Assembly (NCBI RefSeq): GCF_008919445.1 | Contig: NZ_VSLG01000002.1 | Span: 62,001 to 126,000, forward strand | Direction: 5' to 3' | DNA length: 64,000 nucleotides | From: Serinicoccus kebangsaanensis | GTDB taxonomy: Bacteria; Actinomycetota; Actinomycetes; Actinomycetales; Dermatophilaceae | In this document: piece after piece, positions 20,201 to 27,679 of the stretch | Layout of the letters: every line of letters starts with the position of its first letter | Numbering within the stretch: position 1 is the first letter of the stretch | The notes under the pieces: generated by a model | What the model was told of the DNA's origin: nothing | The model's input: only the letters and a program-made list of their open reading frames with translations | The model's database searches: none | Position numbers and translations under genes: made by a program

Positions 20201-20346
20201 GTGGCCTCCAGCCAGGCGAACAGGTCATCGGCCCACAGCGCCCGCTTCTTGTCGTAGCCGGTGGAGCCTGGCTCGTAGACCCACCCATGCGCCCCGAGGT
20301 GGTCGCACAACTCGTCCTCGAGCTGCCGCTCGTGCTCCACCGCCAC
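17248..20346 (-). CDS. hsdR: Type I restriction endonuclease R subunit
   Basis: The product is 1032 residues. The N-terminal nuclease domain shows D140 followed by E154-L-K156 (PD-ExK pattern in a GLPVATAELK context). The translocase shows QHSAGSGKTNSIAWL (Walker A), VIIDEAHSSQ (DEAH-type box) and FTATPKGKT, followed by a second RecA-like domain (VANKYQTGFDQPLL) and a helical C-terminus. HsdR translocates DNA and cuts at a distance when bound to HsdM2S. It starts at GTG 20346, 3 bp after the hsdS stop, in the order M-S-R. It appears complete and should be active. Confidence 0.95.
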   Translation of the reverse strand: MAVEHERQLEDELCDHLGAHGWVYEPGSTGYDKKRALWADDLFAWLEATQPETLAAIVKTDKDRERLLDRLAESLDRPLDAGGGTLAALRYGFKSTKQLDLCQFRPAESMNPTTTKRYAQNRLRVARQVYYSENKTDSIDLVFFVNGLPVATAELKSEFQQDVHEAIRQYRHDRPPVDPKTRRREPLLAPGHRALVHFAVDNSEVYMTTRLDGPETPFLPFNRGNAGHAGNPPNPDGAATAYLWEEVLAKDTWLNILGKFMHVQVNKRKDPATGRVTRSSTVIFPRYHQHDAVTTLLADAKEKGPGQRYLVQHSAGSGKTNSIAWLSHQLSTLHDASSDKVFDSILVITDRTVLDDQLQDAIYQIDHKRGVVLPIGQGTDSDFAKRFSSKSQALTEALTTGGAIIVVTIQTVPFALEAIRESKSLAGKRFAVIIDEAHSSQTGESANKLRQTLSGKVLDDVTEEDDTVGVDDLVRLELEGRGALPNVSFFAFTATPKGKTLQLFGTSDTGGEVDKVPFHLYSMQQAIEEGFILDVLKNYTTYRTAFRLVHGGQDYDSETVDKSKAMKSVMQWVKLHPYNISQKVAIIVEHFRVNVAPLLDGHAKAMVVTDSRKSAVRYKLAMDKYIAEHHLTDVATLVAFSGSVEDPESGPEEFTEHSMNTDLRGRTIPEALGTREHQVLIVANKYQTGFDQPLLCAMYVDKRLDGVQCVQTLSRLNRVYPGKTTYVLDFVNQAEDVLDAFKVYYEGAYLTQASDPNIVFDQWDKLAGVALFDAMDVDGCAKAYWGDGTTKPSQGKLSAALAPVKERFNTAYRRALQSRDDSEVDRLDTFRRDLRTFVGTYDFLAAIVDYDDVELEKRATFARLLAEALKDSNRHEDTIDLSDVTLTHHALHKQPEQELDLATGQAEGLASVLAAGSRGRHEADLVPWSEVLAHINTLFDGDGLSDGDQVSAVETVLRKMLENEDLRAQAAANNKLDFFSGPDLWRTIQEVIVEATDSQQRGLERLAADRSREEILAIMGMMKLWETLRESA

Positions 20347-20349
20347 GCC

Positions 20350-21597
20350 TCAGCCCGCCTTCCCGTAGGTGGTGACGTCCAACTTGCCCGTCACCGCCGC
20401 CGTGATCAAGGCCGCACGCCGCTCCCTCAGCTTGGAGCTCAGCTCCTGTGCCTTGGCCACCATCGCATCAACCTTGGGTGCATCGGCCGCCAACGCGCGC
20501 GCCACCTCGACCTGAGACTCCACGTGCGGCAATGGCATGGGCAAGTTGAGGAGGTCTTCCTTGCTGACGTTCTGCATCGAGTGGCTGGCCCCTGTTGCCT
20601 CCAGTTCGATTGCCTGACGAATGCGGGGGGTTCCCAGGAACGACGAGACGAACCAGGGATCGGCGACCCGTCGGTCCACCGTGATCGCGTAGGTTTTGTC
20701 GCTCAGCATCAGACGCGGGTAGTCAGCCTCCACCACTGCGGCACTTCCCACGAGGTCCCTTGTACTTGCTCGCGACATGACGATCTCCCCACGGCGGACG
20801 ACAGTCTCGACGCGCGGTTCAGCGTCCGCGGGCAGCAACTTGTTCTCCTGAGGCCGGAAGACTCCACCATTGACACAGCCCGTCTTGAGCACACCCCACT
20901 CCGTCACCCCGTCGGCCGGGACCGACTCACACTGCGGGCTCCACCCCTGCCGCATCTCGGTCACGAAGTGCTTGAGGCGTGCCCCAGACTCAAGGTCGAG
21001 CACCGATTCCACAGCTTGCGCGTTCGCTGACCGGTGATGTTCGCGAAGGCGGGCGACCAGCGCATCCTGCTTGCCGAGGAGCGCGTCAATCTTCGCCGTC
21101 TCGCGGTCCAGGAAATCTGCGATAACAGCCTGTTGCTGCAGGTCCGGCATCCAGATCGAGAGCTTGCCGATGTCGCTCTGGCGAAGCCCTACTCTGGTTA
21201 CTCCAGTGGCGAGAACCTGCCATTGCTGTGCCGCGGCCGACGACGCCAAGGACCAGTAGAGGTAGCGGGGGTGGACGGCACGCTCGCTTGGTCTGGCGAT
21301 CGCAACGTGGTAGCCACACACCAGCGGCGAAGAGGTCTGGACGTAGGCCGGCACGCCGATGTCATCTGCCGTCTCCGAGTCCTTCGTGAACAAGGTATCG
21401 CCTGGCGCGATGGAGAATCTCCTGATCTCGTCTGGCGTCGCCGTGGCGCTCATGAAGATGAGCCCGTCCACGATGGCGTTGTTCTTGTAGACATCCACGT
21501 AGTTGCACAGCCGAACGGGTACCTCCCCCTCGACCGTGTGCTTGTCCACCGTGCTCACCGAGACCTCGGCGACGTGACTGAGGCGGCTGAACGTCAC
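20350..21597 (-). CDS. hsdS: Type I restriction specificity subunit
   Basis: This 415-residue protein has two target-recognition domains, each followed by a helical spacer. The first spacer begins LQQQAVIADFLDRETAKIDALL (about 155-175); the second is ESQVEVARALAADAPKVDAMV near the C-terminus. This is the family's usual pseudo-symmetric layout and determines the bipartite DNA target, which cannot be read from the sequence. GTG 21597 overlaps the hsdM stop by 4 bp, implying coupled translation. The recognition domains show no sign of truncation. Confidence 0.92.
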   Translation of the reverse strand: MTFSRLSHVAEVSVSTVDKHTVEGEVPVRLCNYVDVYKNNAIVDGLIFMSATATPDEIRRFSIAPGDTLFTKDSETADDIGVPAYVQTSSPLVCGYHVAIARPSERAVHPRYLYWSLASSAAAQQWQVLATGVTRVGLRQSDIGKLSIWMPDLQQQAVIADFLDRETAKIDALLGKQDALVARLREHHRSANAQAVESVLDLESGARLKHFVTEMRQGWSPQCESVPADGVTEWGVLKTGCVNGGVFRPQENKLLPADAEPRVETVVRRGEIVMSRASTRDLVGSAAVVEADYPRLMLSDKTYAITVDRRVADPWFVSSFLGTPRIRQAIELEATGASHSMQNVSKEDLLNLPMPLPHVESQVEVARALAADAPKVDAMVAKAQELSSKLRERRAALITAAVTGKLDVTTYGKAG

Positions 21598-23573
21598 GAG
21601 TCGAGCTCCGCGAAGAGGTCCTGGATCTCGACGATGAGCCGCTTGACGTCCGCGTCGATCTCCTCCAGCGGGCGGGGCGGGACGTACTCGTAGAAGTGCC
21701 GGGGGAAGGGGATCTCGTACCCGATCTTGGTCTTCGCGTGGTCGACCCAGGCGTCGGGGACATAGGGGAGGACTTCGCGGGCGACATACTCGTCGATGTC
21801 CTGGCCGAGAGGGACGTTCTCGGTGTCCCGGAGCTTGGAGTCCGGCTCGGTGTTTCCCTTGGCGTCGGTGCAGACCTCCGCGGTCTCGTCACGCTCGCCC
21901 AGTGCTGCGTGGATGGCCTTGCGGACCGGGGATCCGACCTGGAGGTCGGCTTCACCGAGTGCCTTGCCCAAGGCCTGGTCGAACGCGGGCCGCTCCTTCC
22001 ACACCGTCTTGCGGTCGAGGGTCTGCAGGGCCCGGCGCAGCTGCTCCTGGGTGGTCTCGTCGAGCTTCTGCACCGCCTTGGCCTCGATTGCCGCATCGAT
22101 CCGCTCGGCCGTGGCCTGGAACGACAGCCGCAGCGGACGTTCAACGGTGATCGTGTGGAAGCCAAACGCCTCGCCCGGGAAGACCTTGGAGCGCTTGTCG
22201 TCGACGTCGTCGAACGCGGCATACAGCTTGACGAGGGTCTCGATGTCGGTCGGTGACAGCTCCTTGCGCTTGGACCCCAGCGACTTGCGCATCTTGGTGA
22301 ACATCTGCGAGCCGTCGATGAGTTGGACGTAGCCGCGGCGCTCGACGGGCTTCTTGCGGTCGAGCACCCAGATGTAGGTGGCGATGTCGGTGTTGTAGAA
22401 CATGTCGGTCGGCAGGGCGATGATCGCATCCAGCAGGTCTGACTCGATGACCCACCGGCGGATCTCTGACTCACCGGAACCGGCCCGTCCGGTGAACAGC
22501 GGGGACCCGTTGAGGACGATCGCGGCCCGTCCGCGGACGTTCTCGTCGTCGGGGTCGACGGTGCGCATCTTGTCGATCAGGTGGAGCAGGAACAGCATGG
22601 ACCCGTCGGAGACGGCGGGCAGGCCGGGGCCGAAGCGTCCGTTGAAGCCGAGCTGCTTGTGCTCCTTGACGACCTCGCGCTGCGAGGTCTTCCACTCCAC
22701 TCCGAACGGCGGGTTGGACAGGCAGTAGTGGAAGTCCTTGCCCGCGTGGGCGTCGTCGGTGAGAGTGTTGCCCAGGGCGATGGCGTCCACCGGCTGGCCC
22801 TTGATAATCATGTCCGCCTTGCACACGGCATACGAGCTGGGGTTGATCTCCTGACCGGCCATCAGCAGGCGGGCAGACGGGTTCTGCTCCCGCAGGTGCT
22901 CGTCCATCGTCGAGAGCATCCCGCCGGTGCCCGCGGCTGGGTCGTAGACGCGGCGGTTCACGGCCTTGCCCGGGGTGGTCGCATCCTCGTCGCCGACCAG
23001 CAGCAGGTCGACCATGAGCGCGATGACCTCACGCGGGGTGAAGTGCTCACCAGCGGTCTCGTTGCTCGCCTCCGCGAACTTGCGGATCAGCTCCTCGAAC
23101 ACCGAGCCCATCTCGGTGTTGCTGACGTGCTGGGGGCGCAGGTCCAGCTTGGAGAACTCCTGGACCACCAAGTAGAGGGCGTTGGCCTCCTCGAGCCGCT
23201 GCACCTGCTCCTCGAACCCGAACCGGGTGAAGACGTCGCGGACGTTGTCGCTGAAGCCGTCGACGTAGGAAAGCAGGTTGGCCTTGATGTTGGCGCTGTC
23301 GCCAGTCAGCGACGGGAGCGTGTAGGGCGAGGTGTTGTAGAACGAGTACTTCGAGGCCTTGCGCAGTTTGACGTCCAGCAGGTCCTTGGCCGTGCGTTCA
23401 CCTGAGCGCTCCTGCTCGGCCAGCACCGCGTCCTTCGTCGCCGCCAGGACGCAGTCCAGCCGGCGCAGGATCGTCATCGGCAAGACGACGTCGCCGTACT
23501 CCTTGGGCTTGTACGGCCCGCGCAGCAGGTTGGCGATCGACCAGATGAAGTTGGCGTCCGGCTTCGACGGCAC
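21594..23573 (-). CDS. hsdM: Type I DNA methyltransferase M subunit
   Basis: From GTG 23573 the product is about 659 residues. It has an N-terminal HsdM helical domain (SKPDANFIWSIANLLRG), SAM-binding motif I DPAAGTGGML, catalytic motif IV NPPFG preceded by HYCLS, and a longer than usual C-terminal region. It is an N6-adenine methyltransferase that pairs with HsdS. I prefer GTG 23573, preceded by GAGAGG, over the upstream ATG 23606, which adds eleven residues not expected in the family. It leads the M-S-R operon. A strong hairpin lies upstream at 23638-23675. Confidence 0.93.
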   Translation of the reverse strand: MPSKPDANFIWSIANLLRGPYKPKEYGDVVLPMTILRRLDCVLAATKDAVLAEQERSGERTAKDLLDVKLRKASKYSFYNTSPYTLPSLTGDSANIKANLLSYVDGFSDNVRDVFTRFGFEEQVQRLEEANALYLVVQEFSKLDLRPQHVSNTEMGSVFEELIRKFAEASNETAGEHFTPREVIALMVDLLLVGDEDATTPGKAVNRRVYDPAAGTGGMLSTMDEHLREQNPSARLLMAGQEINPSSYAVCKADMIIKGQPVDAIALGNTLTDDAHAGKDFHYCLSNPPFGVEWKTSQREVVKEHKQLGFNGRFGPGLPAVSDGSMLFLLHLIDKMRTVDPDDENVRGRAAIVLNGSPLFTGRAGSGESEIRRWVIESDLLDAIIALPTDMFYNTDIATYIWVLDRKKPVERRGYVQLIDGSQMFTKMRKSLGSKRKELSPTDIETLVKLYAAFDDVDDKRSKVFPGEAFGFHTITVERPLRLSFQATAERIDAAIEAKAVQKLDETTQEQLRRALQTLDRKTVWKERPAFDQALGKALGEADLQVGSPVRKAIHAALGERDETAEVCTDAKGNTEPDSKLRDTENVPLGQDIDEYVAREVLPYVPDAWVDHAKTKIGYEIPFPRHFYEYVPPRPLEEIDADVKRLIVEIQDLFAELDS

Positions 23574-23637
23574 AGTGGGGCGTCCTCTCGTGGTGCGTGG
23601 ACCCATCCTTGCCCATCAGGCCAGCCTCTCGGTGGAG

Positions 23638-23675
23638 CGGTCTTGCCCGCGCCGTGCGAGGCGCGGGCAAGACCG
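23638..23675. terminator. Strong hairpin between Cys-rich gene and hsdM
   Basis: Perfect 16-bp arms CGGTCTTGCCCGCGCC and GGCGCGGGCAAGACCG enclose a 6-nt loop. It begins 4 bp after the small gene ends (minus-strand sense) and lies 64 bp before the hsdM start. No T tract follows. It may be a terminator that insulates hsdM, or an attenuator of readthrough into it. Confidence 0.65.
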
Positions 23676-23679
23676 AAGG

Positions 23680-23931
23680 TCAGGCCGCCCGAATCAGCAC
23701 GAAGCCTCGGCGGCGGCTCTCCTGAAGGTTGTCTCTCAGCTCGCGGGCGATCAACTCGTCGAACCCCTCCGGAGTCCGGCAGCCGCAGGATGAGCCACCC
23801 CCAGGGCCGTAGCCCCTAGGAGCCGAGTCCTCACAGCGCAGGTCCGGCGGGACCCCTCGCTGCAGGGTGACACAGAGGTCGTGCTCGCAGGCTCGACCCA
23901 CCAGTTTGACGCGACAGCGATGCGGTGACAT
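23680..23931 (-). CDS. Small Cys-rich protein upstream of hsdM
   Basis: This 83-residue protein has seven cysteines (HRCRVKLVGRACEHDLC, LRCEDS, SSCGCR) and a helical C-terminus (FDELIARELRDNLQESRRRG). An excellent ribosome site AAGGAGGT lies five bases before ATG 23931, so translation is likely. A GTG at 23937 is in frame but overlaps that site. The family is not recognised; the Cys pattern suggests zinc binding and a regulatory or structural role. It precedes the hsdMSR operon on the same strand, separated by the strong hairpin, and could be its regulator or an independent passenger. Confidence 0.7.
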   Translation of the reverse strand: MSPHRCRVKLVGRACEHDLCVTLQRGVPPDLRCEDSAPRGYGPGGGSSCGCRTPEGFDELIARELRDNLQESRRRGFVLIRAA

Positions 23932-23937
23932 CGCCAC

Positions 23938-24305
23938 CTCCTTCTCGACCCAAGTTGGGCCGGGTCTGGGAGGCCTCTAGACTTGGCGACTGCTACATCG
24001 AGGTTGTCTAGATGACCTCCGGCGGGGCGAGCGTTGCAAGCGCTCGTCCCGCTTCTTCTTGTGGACATGGACCCGTCTCTGCGGGCGGGCCCATCCTGAC
24101 AGCCACCACTGACAGCTGCCGGGCTCTCGGGGTAGGCCACGCGGTTGCGCGACGCTCCGGCGACCTGACCATTCATAACCAAATCTTTGCTTTCCACCGC
24201 TCATTGATAAGCGGCAGGAATGTTACATACGGACGGTCGCTGCGCAAGATTGGCTGCATCTCGACACCGGGATCCGGCAGCTCCACGACGTCCTCGTGAC
24301 CCGGC
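23938..24305. other. Intergenic region between dnaB and the island
   Basis: This 368-bp stretch has no convincing gene. It contains two tandem stem-loops (24022-24052 and 24067-24094), a separated inverted pair CTAGAC...GTCTAG around 23979-24012, and a relatively AT-rich patch near 24170-24240. On the minus strand an open tail ending in NERWKAKIWL at 24176 has no supportable start and could be a gene remnant. It is the best place to look for the right boundary of the accessory block. Confidence 0.4.
24022..24061. terminator. Stem-loop downstream of dnaB
   Basis: Twelve-base arms GCGGGGCGAGCG and CGCTCGTCCCGC (one G-U pair) enclose TTGCAAG and are followed on the plus strand by a pyrimidine run TTCTTCTT. 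A second hairpin (ATGGACCCG/CGGGCCCAT) follows at 24067-24094. No plus-strand gene ends here, so they probably serve the minus-strand dnaB transcript. Confidence 0.45.
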
Positions 24306-27300
24306 TCAGAAGTTGCTGGCCATGTTGGTGAAGCGGCTGTAGTGCCCCTGGAAGGCCACGACAACCGTGTCGGTCGGGCCATTCCTGTGTTTGGCGACAA
24401 TGACGTCAGCCTCGCCCTCGCGAGGAGACTCCCGTTCGTAGAGTGACTCGCGGTGCAGCAGGATCACGACGTCGGCGTCCTGCTCGATCGAGTTGTGGAC
24501 CGCGATGCCGTTGGCCACGAAGTTGTGGCCTCCGAGCACGGTGGCGTCGTAGACCTCCTCGACGCCCACCAGCTCCACCGACCGCACCTCGTCCCAGAAG
24601 ACGTCGTTCACGGCGTGGAGCTCGAGGTCGGCGCTGCCCAGCACGGTGGCGATCCGTCCCAGCCGCTCCCGAGAGGGCGCGCTCTTGTAGAGCGTGGACC
24701 CGCAGTACTGCGTACCTATCGCGGCCTGGAACTCGCGCGTCGTCATGCCCTGCTCGCTCATGACCCGTCGGACATCGCCCCACACCTCGCGGGGCACGGT
24801 GTCGACGTTGGTGTTGGCCTGCCGGTCGCGGATGATCTCCAACAGCTGCGCGGCAGACGCAGAGCGCCCTCCGAAGACCCCGATCTCCTGCAGGAAGCGT
24901 CGCTGCGAGTCGGACCCTGAGATGTCGAGGGTGTACCCCGGCCGATAGCCCTGCTTGTTGACGGTCCTCACCCGCCCGGAGATGCCGAACCGCAGCAGGA
25001 GGCGGCTGACGTCGTCGATCAGGCGACGGGAGGTTGACGCGTAGTAGATGCGGCCGCCGTTCTGGTGCTTGTCGACGGTCACCGAACCATCCGTCGACCA
25101 GAGGTGGTGCAGGAACAGGGAGATCTGACGCTTGGACAGCGAGAACACAGGGTCGGGCACGTACTTCTCATGACTGCGCAGGCCGAAGACACCGAGATCG
25201 TCGAGCCACTCAGCGATGGGGTTCCGCCGTCCCCGAGCCAGCCGGAAGGGTGCTCGCAGCCGCAACGTCGTGCACCTGGCGGCGGCATACTCGTCGCGCA
25301 CGGCGACCACACCGAACGACAGCGCCGCCGCGGTGACCGCGCGCAGGTTCTCCTCGTCGATCGACGCATACCGCAGCGGCTGCCGCTTGACCATCGAACC
25401 GTCACCCAGCATGTGCGCGAGCAGCACCACACGGTGGTCGTCGGCCCACGGCTCGTGCTGCTCGGGGGCTGGCACGTGGCGTGGCACCGCGATGCGGTCA
25501 CCGGCATGCAGGTCGCCGAGGGCCTTCCAGCCGTCGTAGGCCAGGAAGGGATGGTTCTCCGTCGCCGTCAGGGTCTTGCCGGAGGTGAGCGTGAGCCGGA
25601 ACACCGGCCGGGTCCCTGTGGCGAAGACATGGGTGAGGTGCCGCCGGACATGCCGCAAGGACTCGTCCAGCGACCAGACCGGCACGTCCGTGGCGCCGTC
25701 GGCGTGCAGCTCCCCGAGGGTGACCTCCGCCCCCGTGTCGGCGCGCAGCACGCGCGTGTCGGCCGTGAGGCAGCCGGACTCGCGCAGATCGCTCATCTGC
25801 GGTTTCTTGTCCGTCCGCTGCTCGGGACCACGGTTGAGCTGCGACAACGCGATGACCGGCACCTCGAGCTCCTTGGCGAGCAGCTTGAGCGCCCGGGAGA
25901 ACTCCGCGACCTCCTGCTGACGCGACTCGACCCGCTTGCCCGAGCTCATCAGCTGCAGGTAGTCGATGATCACGAGCTTGAGGTTGTTGCGCTGCTTGAG
26001 CCGCCGGCACTTGGCCCGGATCTCCATGAGCGACATGTTCGGGCTGTCGTCGACGAAGAGCGGCGCATCTGTGATCCGGCCCTGGGTCTCGGCCAGCCGG
26101 GTCCAGTCGCGGTCGCGCATGTTGCCCTTGCGCATGTTCTGCAGCGGGATCTCGGACTCGGCCGACAGCAGCCGCATGGTGATCTCGGTGCGGCTCATCT
26201 CCAGGGAGAAGACGACGGTCGCCATCTGGTGCTTGATCGCCGCCGAGCGGGCCACGTCCAGGGCCAGTGTCGAATTGTGCGTCGGGATCATCGACCGGCC
26301 CGCGAGATATAGATGGTCAGCAGCCTCGACCTGCACGCAGCGGACCGGGACCGACTCCAGAGCGCGCACTTCGCGGATCTGCCAGCTGTCGGCGTCCTCT
26401 CCCCCGCGCTCCACGCCCATCAGGATCCCCGACTCGAGGGCTCGCCCGACCTCGCCCGTGGTGAGCACCTGGCTCCCCTCCGGTCCGCGAACCGCCCACA
26501 AGTGCTCCTCGTCCGCCACGATCACCGAGCCGTCCGAGAACTCGACCTCGTAGCAAGGTCTGCCCTCCATCACCTCGGTCGCCGCGACGACCCTCGTGGG
26601 GCGACCGTCAGCACCCAGCAGCGCGTCGCCCACGGTCACCTCGCCCATCGTGGTCCAGCCGGCGGGCGTCGGCAGCGGTGTGTCCAGCGCGAGCGCCTTG
26701 CCCACAGCTGGCCTGGCAGCCACGATCACCATCTGCCCCGGGTGCAGCCCGTTGGTCAGCTCGTCCAGCTCGGTGAAGCCGGTCGGCACCCCGGTCATCT
26801 CCCCCGAGGACCCGGCGGCGTGCTCGATCTCGTCCATCGTGGGCTCGATGAGCATGCCGAGCGCCTGGTAGTCCTCGCCCCCGCGCTTGTCGGCGACGGC
26901 ATACACCTCGGCCTGGGCCGCGTTGACGATGTCCTCGACGTCACCGCCCTGGTAGCCGATCTGCACGATCCTCGTGCCGGCGTCCACCAGCCGCCGCAGC
27001 ACCGCGCGCTCGGCGACGATCTCGGCGTAGAAAGCTGCGTTGGCCGCGGTGGGCACCTCCGCGATCAGCTGGTGCAGGTATGCCGTGCCCCCCACCCGTT
27101 GCAGGTCGCCCCGCTTGGTCAGCTCGTCGCCGACGGTGATCGCGTCGACCGGCTCCCCCCGCGAGTAGAGGTCGACGCAGGCCTCGAAGATCATCTCGTG
27201 CGCGGGGCGGTAGAAGTCGGGCGCCCGCACCATCTCCGAGCACTCGGCGATGGCGTCCTTGGACAGCATCATCGAGCCCAGAGCGCTGCGCTCGGCGGCG

Positions 27301-27386
27301 ACGTCCTGCGGCGGGAGGCGGTCCTCCGGGCCGCTCGGCGGACCCTGGTCCGGCGGTCCGTAGACCTCCACATCGCTCAGCGTCAT
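24306..27386 (-). CDS. dnaB: Replicative DNA helicase DnaB with two inteins
   Basis: The precursor is 1026 residues; removing inteins at 231-371 and 539-965 leaves a normal 458-residue DnaB. The N-extein holds the primase-interacting N-terminal domain (PPQDVAAERSALGSMM) and ends in AARPAVGK. The next extein starts STLALDVARS and includes VIIDYLQLM and LSQLNRGPEQR. The last extein begins SIEQDADVV and ends FTNMASNF. It is the hexameric helicase that opens the replication fork. ATG 27386 has GGAGG five bases upstream. Both inteins sit at essential motifs, so replication depends on splicing. It diverges from a MATE transporter across a DnaA-box-like cluster. Confidence 0.97.
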   Translation of the reverse strand: MTLSDVEVYGPPDQGPPSGPEDRLPPQDVAAERSALGSMMLSKDAIAECSEMVRAPDFYRPAHEMIFEACVDLYSRGEPVDAITVGDELTKRGDLQRVGGTAYLHQLIAEVPTAANAAFYAEIVAERAVLRRLVDAGTRIVQIGYQGGDVEDIVNAAQAEVYAVADKRGGEDYQALGMLIEPTMDEIEHAAGSSGEMTGVPTGFTELDELTNGLHPGQMVIVAARPAVGKALALDTPLPTPAGWTTMGEVTVGDALLGADGRPTRVVAATEVMEGRPCYEVEFSDGSVIVADEEHLWAVRGPEGSQVLTTGEVGRALESGILMGVERGGEDADSWQIREVRALESVPVRCVQVEAADHLYLAGRSMIPTHNSTLALDVARSAAIKHQMATVVFSLEMSRTEITMRLLSAESEIPLQNMRKGNMRDRDWTRLAETQGRITDAPLFVDDSPNMSLMEIRAKCRRLKQRNNLKLVIIDYLQLMSSGKRVESRQQEVAEFSRALKLLAKELEVPVIALSQLNRGPEQRTDKKPQMSDLRESGCLTADTRVLRADTGAEVTLGELHADGATDVPVWSLDESLRHVRRHLTHVFATGTRPVFRLTLTSGKTLTATENHPFLAYDGWKALGDLHAGDRIAVPRHVPAPEQHEPWADDHRVVLLAHMLGDGSMVKRQPLRYASIDEENLRAVTAAALSFGVVAVRDEYAAARCTTLRLRAPFRLARGRRNPIAEWLDDLGVFGLRSHEKYVPDPVFSLSKRQISLFLHHLWSTDGSVTVDKHQNGGRIYYASTSRRLIDDVSRLLLRFGISGRVRTVNKQGYRPGYTLDISGSDSQRRFLQEIGVFGGRSASAAQLLEIIRDRQANTNVDTVPREVWGDVRRVMSEQGMTTREFQAAIGTQYCGSTLYKSAPSRERLGRIATVLGSADLELHAVNDVFWDEVRSVELVGVEEVYDATVLGGHNFVANGIAVHNSIEQDADVVILLHRESLYERESPREGEADVIVAKHRNGPTDTVVVAFQGHYSRFTNMASNF
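24492..25772 (-). mobile_element. DnaB intein 2: class 1 with LAGLIDADG endonuclease
   Basis: It covers residues 539-965 (427 aa), inserted between SDLRESG and SIEQDADVV. Splicing residues are visible: Cys1 in CLTADTRVL, block B TENH, block F/G VEEVYDATVLGGHNFVANG and the terminal HN, with Ser as the +1 residue. Two endonuclease motifs are visible, AHMLGDGS and HHLWSTDGS, each with an acidic catalytic Asp, so homing activity may persist. Confidence 0.9.
26274..26696 (-). mobile_element. DnaB intein 1: class 3 mini-intein in the Walker A loop
   Basis: It covers residues 231-371 (141 aa), inserted between GK and ST of the P-loop. It begins with Ala (ALALDTPLPTPAGW) rather than Cys or Ser. It carries the class 3 W-C-T triplet: Trp in EEHLWAVR, Cys in PVRCVQVE and Thr in MIPTHN, with Ser as +1. 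Block B lacks the usual TxxH layout. No homing endonuclease is present. The internal Cys120 is the expected first nucleophile. Confidence 0.88.
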
Positions 27387-27495
27387 GCCGCCTCCACACC
27401 TGTCGTCAGCTCGTGCGAGAAGTCCAGCACCCACCGCCGACAGACCCGCAATCGGCCCACCGTACGGCCACCACGACGTGCGCGCAGCATCCCCG

Positions 27496-27646
27496 TGTGG
27501 ACGACCTGGGGACACCGTGTGGACGCCGTGGGGACAACCGACGCAACGGCCCAGCACGGGGTGTGGACACACCTGTGGAAACTCACGGAACTTTCGTCAC
27601 ACCGGGCCTCTGACCTGCGGCGATGCGGCGCCACCGCTGTGGATGA
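27496..27646. promoter_or_regulatory. Cluster of DnaA-box-like sites between dnaB and the MATE gene
   Basis: Five TGTGGA-type 9-mers occur in 150 bp, all in the same orientation: 27496 (TGTGGACGA), 27518 (TGTGGACGC), 27562 (TGTGGACAC), 27574 (TGTGGAAAC) and 27638 (TGTGGATGA). The actinobacterial DnaA box is close to TTGTCCACA (TGTGGACAA on the other strand). None is a perfect match. The location suggests DnaA control of dnaB. Confidence 0.45.
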
Positions 27647-27679
27647 AAGAAAGTCGGTGGCCCGTGACAGACTCACGGC

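Larger units (their letters stand above)
11130..24300. other. Candidate defence island
   Basis: The block begins at the truncated sensor kinase and ends before dnaB. It contains the HAD/helicase-nuclease/HEPN operon, a zinc-ribbon gene, a complete type I restriction-modification system and a Cys-rich small protein. The part at 11.1-17 kb is visibly lower in GC than its neighbours and has no copy of the GTATGCC heptamer that recurs elsewhere. I see no integrase, tRNA or flanking direct repeats, so the mechanism of acquisition is unknown and the right boundary is approximate. Confidence 0.6.

Noticed and set aside
24012-24299. Plus-strand frame of 95 codons between the island and dnaB
   Set aside because: It runs through two stem-loops and has no motif or ribosome site.
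11130-24300. Integrase, tRNA attachment site or flanking direct repeats for the accessory block
   Set aside because: I looked at both ends and saw no tRNA-like cloverleaf, recombinase gene or obvious repeat.
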